A stretch of 10,122 bases of DNA. Source: Chloroflexota bacterium. Its GTDB lineage: Bacteria > Chloroflexota > Dehalococcoidia > JACQGW01. Below the pieces are notes generated by a model. The model was not told the DNA's origin. It did no database searches and saw nothing but the letters and a program-made list of their open reading frames with translations. Shown piece by piece: positions 1 to 5,230 of the stretch. The stretch is taken from positions 1-10,122 of the forward strand of contig JACQGW010000198.1 of the NCBI GenBank assembly GCA_016199325.1. Reading direction: 5' to 3'. Within the stretch, counting starts at the first letter, position 1. Every line of letters begins with the position of its first letter. The position numbers and the translations under genes are program-made.

Positions 1-69
1 AGAGGGGTGCCCGAAGGGCGGGGTGAGGGCTTGCCCCCTGCTCGCTCAACGCTATCGTGGGCCGTGCAA
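1..69. other. Left-edge noncoding stretch upstream of the acyltransferase
   Basis: The first bases are a G-rich run (GGGGTG, GGGCGGGGTGAGGGC) of the low-complexity kind seen between genes in high-GC genomes. The acyltransferase reading frame is open from the window edge through here. It could be translated from a GTG at 23, but the composition and the extended -10 promoter just downstream make coding unlikely. Nothing else was recognised. Confidence 0.4.
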
Positions 70-78
70 TGATATAAT
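70..78 (+). promoter_or_regulatory. Extended -10 promoter of the acyltransferase gene
   Basis: The sequence TGATATAAT is a perfect extended -10 element (TG-N-TATAAT). No TTGACA-like hexamer lies 16-19 bp upstream, which is typical of promoters that rely on the extended -10. Transcription would begin near position 85. The ATG at 77 overlaps the -10 and could not be the start of a message made from here. Confidence 0.5.
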
Positions 79-124
79 GCCCCTGAACGGCCGTGTCGGG
101 CCGTTGCCGGTGGATTCGGTGGAG

Positions 125-916
125 ATGCTGGGAGTCAGGCTGGTGGACAGATCCGCTCGCTCCGTCACAGAGGCACGGTCGGCAGGATTCACGACCGTCT
201 GGAAAACGATCCCCAGCGGCGCACGGCCGCAGCCCGGTCTGAAGCGGCTCTTGCAGCGGCTCGTCAAAGTGATCGTCTGGGCGTATCTGCGGGTCTTCCA
301 CGACTTCGCCGTCCGCTACCATCCCGGGGTGCCGCAGGGGCGCGCCTACATCGCCGTCATCAACCACACGAGCGCCCTGGACGTGCCGGCGCTGATGGCC
401 GGAGACCCGTATGACCCGCCGACGAGCATGGTGATCAAGGCGGAGATGACGCGCGTGCCGCTGCTGAGCCGGGTCCTGCGCTTCTGGGGCGCGGTGCCGG
501 TGGAGCGCCACGGCCAGGACATTGCGGCGATTCGCCAGATCAAGCGGATCCTGGCCGAGGGGCGGGGGATCTGCGTCGCACCGGCGGGGACGCGCAGTGT
601 GGACGGGCGTCTCGGGCCGATCAACCCCGTGCTGGCCCGGCTGATCGTTCAGTGCGATGCCGCCGTCTTCCCTGTCGTCATCGTCGGCGCCCGGGAGTGC
701 TTGCCGAAAGGGGCGAAGCTGCCCCGCCGCGGCAGAATTACGGTCGAGTCGGGGGCCGAGATCGACCTCCGGCCGTATCGCGGCCGCCGGCTCTCCACCG
801 ACGACCTCGCCGCGGTGGCCGCGCTCATCCAGAACGCCATCGCCGATCTCCTGCCGGACCACATGAAGCCCGACCCCGCCGCGCCCGTCCTCGCGACGTA
901 CGCCCCGGGAGCGTAG
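125..916 (+). CDS. 1-acyl-sn-glycerol-3-phosphate acyltransferase family protein (PlsC-like)
   Basis: Predicted membrane-associated lysophospholipid acyltransferase that transfers a fatty acyl group to lysophosphatidic acid or a related acceptor in phospholipid synthesis. Counting from the ATG at 125 (263 aa), the catalytic block I NHTSALD is at residues 80-86, with His81 and Asp86 as the expected catalytic pair. Block II is seen as GAVPVERHGQD, block III as APAGTRS (152-158) and block IV as VFPVVIVG. A hydrophobic stretch (VKVIVWAYL) precedes block I. Oddly, block III lacks the usual FPEG: the Glu that helps bind the phosphate acceptor is Ala. The start is uncertain. ATG 125 lies about 40 bp after the extended -10 promoter; GTG 143 has a better-spaced GGGAG (130-134); GTG 23 and ATG 77 are also in frame but lie before or inside the promoter. 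Family assignment is firm; the acceptor substrate is not known. Confidence 0.85.
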   Translation: MLGVRLVDRSARSVTEARSAGFTTVWKTIPSGARPQPGLKRLLQRLVKVIVWAYLRVFHDFAVRYHPGVPQGRAYIAVINHTSALDVPALMAGDPYDPPTSMVIKAEMTRVPLLSRVLRFWGAVPVERHGQDIAAIRQIKRILAEGRGICVAPAGTRSVDGRLGPINPVLARLIVQCDAAVFPVVIVGARECLPKGAKLPRRGRITVESGAEIDLRPYRGRRLSTDDLAAVAALIQNAIADLLPDHMKPDPAAPVLATYAPGA

Positions 917-1098
917 GAGCCATAACACCGAACGAGACCAACCGCAGAGACGCAGAGGACGCAGAGAACGAGGTTTAGGGTTCCTGGTTCATAGTTTGTC
1001 GTTGGGACGGCGCTTCTCGAATCAGAACCCTGAAACGACAAACCAACAAACCCGTCTCCGCGTCCTCTGCGCCTCTGCGGTTTCGTTAGGCGCTCCTA
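914..1098. repeat. Convergent-gap inverted repeat, MITE-like
   Basis: The gap between the convergent acyltransferase and thrC genes is a long imperfect inverted repeat. The arms at 941-966 and 1056-1081 (ACCGCAGAGRCGCAGAGGAC and six further bases) match at 24 of 26 positions. Outside them, TAGGAGC at 914-920 is repeated inverted at 1092-1098, and in each case its TAG is the stop codon of the neighbouring gene. Inside are two more inverted pairs: GTTTGTCGTT (994-1003) with AACGACAAAC (1034-1043), and AGGGTTCCTGGTTC (977-990) with GAATCAGAACCCT (1019-1031). These two are in crossed order, so they cannot all pair at once. The same core recurs at 8286-8302. It could act as a two-way terminator, but there is no U-run after a tight stem. 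Confidence 0.7.
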
Positions 1099-2466
1099 GA
1101 AGTCGATCCCGCGCGTGTGGGCGAAGGAGCGGATGAGGTCGGCGATGTGCTCGGGGCGGGGCTCCACCCGAATCGGCGCATTGGCGTAGGCCGAGGCCAG
1201 GTGGTTCGAGCGATGCGTGACCGAGGTCTCGGTCACGAAGTCCTCGTAGAGCTCCCCCATGTGGTAGCGCACCGTGTAATCGGGGTCCTTCAGGACGTGG
1301 CCCGTCAGAACGGCGACGACGTCCTCGTCAGGGCTCACCGCCTCGTCGGTGCCCTGCTCGACCAGGTTGCGGATGCCCGCGACCGTCGTCGCCGAGGCCG
1401 GCTCACAGCCGATGCCGTCCTGGCCGATGATCGCCTTGGCGTCGGCGATCGCCTGCTCGTCGACCTCGGTCACCCAGCCGTTCGTCCACTCCATCGCCCG
1501 CTTCGCCTTGCGCCAACTGACCGGCTGGCCGATCTTGATGGCGGTGGCGAGCGTCCGGGCGTGGACCGTGATCAGCCGGTTGGGGTCGTGGCTCGTGATC
1601 GTCCGATAGAGGGGGTCGGCGCCCTTGGCCTGGACGATGGTCACCTTCGGCATCCGGTCGATGAAGCCGAGGTCGTAGAGCTCCTTGAGCGCCTTGCCGA
1701 ACGACGAGCTGTTGCCGAGGTTGCCCCCGGGAACGACGACGCGGTCGGGAGGCTGCCAGTTTCGCTGCTGGAGCATCTCGACCATGATCGTCTTCTGCCC
1801 CTCGACGCGGAACGGGTTGACCGAGTTCAGGATGTAGAGCCCGAGGTCCCGGGAGAGGGTCAACACCATCTGCTGGGCCACGTCGAAGTCGCCGGCGATC
1901 TGGAGCGTCAGGGCGCCGTAGTCGAGCGACTGGGAGAGCTTGCCGAAGGCGATCTGGCCGTCCGGGATGAGGACGATGCCGAGCATGCCGGCGCGGCTGG
2001 CATAGGCGGCCATGGAGGCCGACGTGTTGCCGGTGCTGGCGCAGACGACGGCGCGCTTGCCGAGCGCCCGCGCCTGGCTGACCGCGGTCGTCATGCCGTT
2101 GTCCTTGAACGAGCCGGTCGGATTGAAGCCCTGGTGCTTCATCTGGAGGCGGGAAAGCCCGACGTAGCGCGCCGACCGCGGCGCGTCGAGCAGCGGCGTG
2201 TTGCCCTCCGGGTAGGTCACGACGTGGCGCAGATCGTCCAGGAACGGCAGCAGCTCGCGAAAGCGCCAGACACCGCTCACGTCCACCGGCGCCGACGACA
2301 GCTTCCGCTCGTGCCAGACCTGCTTCCACCGGTCCGGGTCGACGTCGCCGAGATCGTAGACGACGTCCAGCAGATCCTGGCAGCGCTCACAGCGGTAGAG
2401 CACTCGGTCGATCTCGTACTCGGTCGAGCAGTTGATACAGCGGTACTTGGCGGGTGGCATGGTCAC
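1096..2466 (-). CDS. thrC: Threonine synthase
   Basis: PLP enzyme converting O-phospho-L-homoserine and water to L-threonine and phosphate, the last step of threonine synthesis in the cytosol. The 456-aa product opens with a zinc-ribbon-like knot, Cys10-x2-Cys13 and Cys26-x2-Cys29, as in the longer threonine synthases. The fold-type II PLP core follows: GFNPTGSFKDNGM carries the Schiff-base Lys121, STGNTSASMAAYA is the usual segment after it, and PGGNLGN (246-252) is the glycine-rich loop holding the cofactor phosphate. The start is GTG 2466, with AGGGG (2472-2476) five bases upstream; ATG 2460, two codons in, would leave 11 bases and is the alternative. The gene follows hyuB on the same strand after 61 bp but has its own promoter there. 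It ends with TAG inside the convergent inverted repeat. Nothing suggests truncation. No other threonine or homoserine gene is in the window. Confidence 0.95.
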   Translation of the reverse strand: MTMPPAKYRCINCSTEYEIDRVLYRCERCQDLLDVVYDLGDVDPDRWKQVWHERKLSSAPVDVSGVWRFRELLPFLDDLRHVVTYPEGNTPLLDAPRSARYVGLSRLQMKHQGFNPTGSFKDNGMTTAVSQARALGKRAVVCASTGNTSASMAAYASRAGMLGIVLIPDGQIAFGKLSQSLDYGALTLQIAGDFDVAQQMVLTLSRDLGLYILNSVNPFRVEGQKTIMVEMLQQRNWQPPDRVVVPGGNLGNSSSFGKALKELYDLGFIDRMPKVTIVQAKGADPLYRTITSHDPNRLITVHARTLATAIKIGQPVSWRKAKRAMEWTNGWVTEVDEQAIADAKAIIGQDGIGCEPASATTVAGIRNLVEQGTDEAVSPDEDVVAVLTGHVLKDPDYTVRYHMGELYEDFVTETSVTHRSNHLASAYANAPIRVEPRPEHIADLIRSFAHTRGIDF

Positions 2467-2487
2467 GAACGCCCCTTTCTGGGACCG

Positions 2488-2516
2488 TTGATACCAGGGT
2501 TGCCGAGAAAAGTCAA
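2488..2516 (-). promoter_or_regulatory. Sigma70-like promoter of thrC
   Basis: On the minus strand TTGACT (2516-2511, five of six to consensus) is followed after exactly 17 bp by TATCAA (2493-2488, four of six). Initiation would be near 2481, giving a leader of about 15 bases that still contains the AGGGG ribosome site at 2476-2472. The gap is too short for an attenuator or riboswitch. It would let thrC be expressed apart from the hyu genes upstream. Confidence 0.55.
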
Positions 2517-2527
2517 CAGGCGGGCGC

Positions 2528-4198
2528 CTACTCGCCGTACACGGCGCGGGCCACCTCGGCCGAGACCAGTCCCTCGCGGATGTCGCGGGCGACCGCCTGG
2601 CGGTCTCGCCGGCGCGGATCGCCGTAGCCGCCGCCGCCGGCCGACCGCAGGCCGACAGTCGAGCCGGCCGCCACGGTTCGGGTCACCTTGGACGGCAGAT
2701 CCTCGACCGTGCCGTCGGCGGAGACGACGAAGCAGCGGGAAGGGCCGCCGTCGCCGCCGCCAGCGAGGCCCCACGGTCGGAGGCGCTTCCGCTCGGTGCC
2801 GAGCGTGATCCGAGCGGTGTGGCCGAGGACGGTGATCTCGCGGGTCAGACCGGTGCCGCCGCGGTGCTGGCCCGGTCCGCCGGTGTCGGGGAGCAGCGCG
2901 TACCGCTCGACGAGCAACGGGTAGGCGATCTCGATGACCTCCGTCGGCGTATTGCGCGTGTTCGTCATGTTCGTGTGGACGCCGTCCATGCCGTCCTGGT
3001 TCCAGAGGGCGCCCTGGCCGCCGCCGTACGTCTCGACGTACGAGTAGTACTCGCCCGAGCGCGGATCGACGCCGCCGAGGGTGAAGAGGTTCATCGTTCC
3101 CGACGAGGCCGCCGGAACCCGTTCGGGGACGACCTGGCCGAGGGCGCCGAGCACGACGTCGGCGATGCGCTGCGACGTGTTGATGTTGGCGTTGGAGGTG
3201 GCCGCCGGGAAGATGGGGTTGACGAGCGAGCCCCGTGGCGTGACCGTCGTGATCGGCCGGAAGGTTCCCTCATTAGCCGGCGCCGACGGGTCGGCGACCG
3301 CCTTGACGGCGTAGTAGACGCAGGCGAGCGTCACCGCCCGCGTGCAGTTCATCGAGCCGCCGATCTGGGGCGAGGTGCCGGTGAAGTCGACGAGCAGGTC
3401 CGAGCCGTTTTTCTCCAGCCGGACCCGGATCGGGATCGGCTCGTCGGTGGTGTAGCCGTCGCCCTCCAGGTAGTCCTCGAAGGTCACGGCGGCGTTCGGC
3501 AGCTCGGCCAGCGCCGCGCGCATCCGCCGCTCGGAGTAGCTCAGGATCTCGCCCATGGCGTCGAGCAGGCCGTCGACGCCGTAGCGGGCGGCCAGCTCCT
3601 TGATACGGCGCTCGCCGACGTTGCAGCCGGCGATCTGCGCCTGGAGGTCGCCGAGCATTTCGACCGGCGTCCGCACGTTGGCCGTCAGAATGGTGCAGAT
3701 CTCCTCGTCGAGCCGGCCCCGCTTGCGGATCTTCACCGGCGGGATTCGGATACCCTCCTGGAAGATCTCACTCGCGTTGACGGGCATGGAGCCCGGCGCC
3801 ACGCCGCCCATGTCGACGTGGTGGGCGAGGTTGGCGGCGATGGCGACGAGCCGGTCCTCGACGAAGACGGGCACGATGATGCTGACGTCCGGCAGGTGCG
3901 AGCCGGAAACGTAGGGGTCGTTGATGACCAGCGCGTCGCCCGGCTCCAGCCGATGGGCGGGGAATCGCTCGAGGACTGTCTTCACGACCGTCGGCATCAG
4001 GCCGAGGTGGAGCGGGATGTGCTCGGCCTGGGCGACGAGCTCGCCCCGTGGCGAGTAGATGGCGCTGGAGCAATCACGGCGGTCCTTGATGTTCGGCGAG
4101 AGGGCGGTGCGGGTGAGCGTCGCGCCCATCTCCTCCGCCGTCGACTGGAGGGCGTTGCGCATCACTTCGAGCGTGACGGGGTCGACTCGGGTCAGCAT
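2528..4198 (-). CDS. hyuB: Hydantoinase B / N-methylhydantoinase subunit B family
   Basis: Cytosolic B subunit of the hydantoinase/oxoprolinase/acetone carboxylase superfamily. It works with a HyuA-type ATP-using partner to open hydantoin- or lactam-like rings or to carboxylate ketones; the true substrate cannot be read from sequence. Features counted from ATG 4198 (556 aa): DCSSAI (42-47), NDPYVSGSHLPD (93-104) and AHHVDMGG (125-132), which are His/Asp-rich conserved segments and likely metal ligands; FTGTSP; ANINTSQRIADVVLGAL; GGGQG; NTRNTPTEVIE; and a glycine-rich end GGGGYGDP. The length fits stand-alone HyuB. An in-frame ATG at 4219 would add seven residues, but it has no ribosome site, whereas GAGGAA (4213-4208) lies nine bases before 4198. 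Its partner hyuA is not adjacent as usual; a PPOX gene lies between. thrC follows after 61 bp. Confidence 0.92.
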   Translation of the reverse strand: MLTRVDPVTLEVMRNALQSTAEEMGATLTRTALSPNIKDRRDCSSAIYSPRGELVAQAEHIPLHLGLMPTVVKTVLERFPAHRLEPGDALVINDPYVSGSHLPDVSIIVPVFVEDRLVAIAANLAHHVDMGGVAPGSMPVNASEIFQEGIRIPPVKIRKRGRLDEEICTILTANVRTPVEMLGDLQAQIAGCNVGERRIKELAARYGVDGLLDAMGEILSYSERRMRAALAELPNAAVTFEDYLEGDGYTTDEPIPIRVRLEKNGSDLLVDFTGTSPQIGGSMNCTRAVTLACVYYAVKAVADPSAPANEGTFRPITTVTPRGSLVNPIFPAATSNANINTSQRIADVVLGALGQVVPERVPAASSGTMNLFTLGGVDPRSGEYYSYVETYGGGQGALWNQDGMDGVHTNMTNTRNTPTEVIEIAYPLLVERYALLPDTGGPGQHRGGTGLTREITVLGHTARITLGTERKRLRPWGLAGGGDGGPSRCFVVSADGTVEDLPSKVTRTVAAGSTVGLRSAGGGGYGDPRRRDRQAVARDIREGLVSAEVARAVYGE

Positions 4199-4207
4199 CG
4201 TTCTCGG

Positions 4208-4213
4208 TTCCTC
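4208..4213 (-). promoter_or_regulatory. Ribosome binding site deciding the hyuB start
   Basis: Minus-strand GAGGAA stands nine bases before ATG 4198. The alternative ATG at 4219 is preceded by CCACAGACT, with no Shine-Dalgarno match, and lies next to repeat-derived sequence. Confidence 0.6.
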
Positions 4214-4228
4214 GTCCATAGTCTGTGG

Positions 4229-4290
4229 TGTCCGGTTTCTGGTTTCTGGGCCGCCCCTCTTGGCGATCTTGGCGTCTTGGCGGTTCGTTG
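4229..4290. repeat. CTTGGCG-type dispersed repeat between PPOX gene and hyuB
   Basis: The 86-bp gap after the PPOX gene holds a doubled GGTTTCT motif (4233-4247) and then three copies of CTTGGCG (4259, 4268 and 4276). Positions 4267-4286 are the exact reverse complement of 4866-4885 on the far side of the PPOX gene. No promoter for hyuB was found here. Confidence 0.7.
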
Positions 4291-4305
4291 TCTCTCGGCA
4301 CCGCT

Positions 4306-4833
4306 CTAGCGTCGCGGGCCGGGGAAGCGCCAGCGGGTGGCGGTCGCCGGGAAATCGCGCTCCAGCCAGGCGTAGGCGACGCGGGGTCGGAGCCGGAAGA
4401 CGCCCGGCGCCGGAACGTCCACGTGCGGGCGGAACGCGTACTTCGCTTCATAGGCATCGGCGAACCTGGCCAGCTCGGACGGCTCGCGCACGGCCTCGAC
4501 GGCGCCTTCGAGGATCACGACGTCGTCGCCGCTTTCCAGATGCACGACGACCTCCGGGCGCGCCGCGAGATTGCGGCCCTTCCGAGAGGAGAGGTCCGTG
4601 GCGAAGGAGAGCGCATCGTCGAGCCACACAGCCCATACCGGCGCAGCGTGCGGCCGTCCGTCCGGGCAGGTCGTCCCGATCCAGTAGTTGCGCGCGCTCG
4701 CCAGCCGGTCGGCAACGGCGCCCCAGGGGATCATCCCGCCGGTCGCCGTCCGGTCGATCCCATAGCTCGGCGGCATCGACGGCCGTTCCGGCACTGGTTG
4801 GGCATCACGTGCGCGATCCCTCAGCTCACCCAA
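4306..4833 (-). CDS. Pyridoxamine 5'-phosphate oxidase-like split-barrel (FMN/F420) protein
   Basis: A 175-aa protein of the PNPOx-like split beta-barrel superfamily, small cytosolic proteins that bind FMN or the deazaflavin F420 and reduce or oxidise varied substrates. The recognisable run starts at ARNYWIGTTCPDGRPHAAPVWAVWLDD, the typical first strands with the xGRPHxxPVW signature. It continues through SRKGRNLAARPEVVVHLESGDDVVILEGAVE, where the Arg/Lys segment contacts the cofactor phosphate in relatives. The C-terminal part VFRLRPRVAYAWLE is also family-like. FMN and F420 forms cannot be told apart by eye. The start is TTG 4833, preceded by a G-run (GGGGGGT); ATG 4776 would remove 19 unconserved residues and is possible. 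It lies between hyuA and hyuB on the same strand, bracketed by a perfect 20-bp inverted repeat. Its link to the hyu reaction is unknown. Confidence 0.8.
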   Translation of the reverse strand: MGELRDRARDAQPVPERPSMPPSYGIDRTATGGMIPWGAVADRLASARNYWIGTTCPDGRPHAAPVWAVWLDDALSFATDLSSRKGRNLAARPEVVVHLESGDDVVILEGAVEAVREPSELARFADAYEAKYAFRPHVDVPAPGVFRLRPRVAYAWLERDFPATATRWRFPGPRR

Positions 4834-5130
4834 TGGCTACCCCCCGAGCGGCCCCGACAGAAAATGAACCGCCAAGACGCCAAGAAGCGGTTCAAGGTTC
4901 AAGGTCCAAGGTTGAGAGAGCGTTCCCCGGCCGCGAACCTGGACCTTGGAGATTGAACCTGTTCGGAGACGCCAGGTACATCGGTTCGTCGTTTGGTCAG
5001 TTCCTGCGCAGACCGTTACAACAGTACTCGCCCGAGCTTCCCCGAGCCCCCCGGGGTTCCCTTGAGTTTCCGGGGCGAGCCGGAGAGATGCTTCGCTGCG
5101 GCTCAGCATGACGGAGAACGGAGCCCGCCC
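4834..5130. repeat. Repeat-filled gap between hyuA and the PPOX gene
   Basis: No gene is seen. GAACCGCCAAGACGCCAAGA (4866-4885) is the inverted partner of 4267-4286. Directly after it, 4889-4913 (doubled GGTTCAA, then GGTCCAAGGTT) and 4936-4960 (AACCTGGACCTTGG, then GATTGAACCT) form an imperfect hairpin with a loop of about 22 bases. At 5084-5113 lies an AGATGCTTCGCTGCGGCTCA-type element, a dispersed repeat common in many bacterial genomes, with small inverted ends ATGCT and AGCAT. Small open frames here read through repeat units and are not credible peptides. Confidence 0.65.
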
Positions 5131-5230
5131 CCCCGATTTCCCATGAGTTCCCAGGGCTTCCCCCGATTTCCCATGAGTTCCCACGAGTTCCCATGAGTTC
5201 CTACGAATTCCCACGAGTTCCTACGAGCTC
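5131..5230. repeat. Decamer tandem array, 10 units
   Basis: Ten contiguous 10-bp units in perfect register, consensus CCAYGAGTTC. The observed types are CCCCGATTTC, CCATGAGTTC, CCAGGGCTTC, CCACGAGTTC, CTACGAATTC and CTACGAGCTC. The first 60 bp are also two 30-bp copies (5131-5160 and 5161-5190). The last unit contains the hyuA stop codon (CTA at 5221-5223 on the plus strand) and part of its last codons. There are no spacers of unrelated sequence, so it is not a CRISPR array. Function is unknown. Confidence 0.9.

Noticed and set aside
2467..2527. Threonine attenuator or riboswitch before thrC
   Set aside because: Only 61 bp are available and they already hold a promoter; no Thr/Ile-rich leader peptide or terminator stem is seen.
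1117..2808. Plus-strand open frame of 563 codons over thrC and the end of hyuB
   Set aside because: Antisense shadow; it crosses two real genes and their spacer and shows no recognisable motif.
2819..4309. Plus-strand open frame of 496 codons over hyuB
   Set aside because: Antisense shadow of hyuB, with low-complexity Asp/Arg/Val composition.
4837..5214. Small open frames in the hyuA-PPOX gap (for example 4993-5196 plus, 4997-5194 minus)
   Set aside because: They translate repeat units (periodic GNSWE- or FPMSS-like peptides) and have no ribosome site or conserved content.
5131..5230. Decamer array as a CRISPR
   Set aside because: The units are 10 bp and contiguous, with no spacers and no cas gene nearby.
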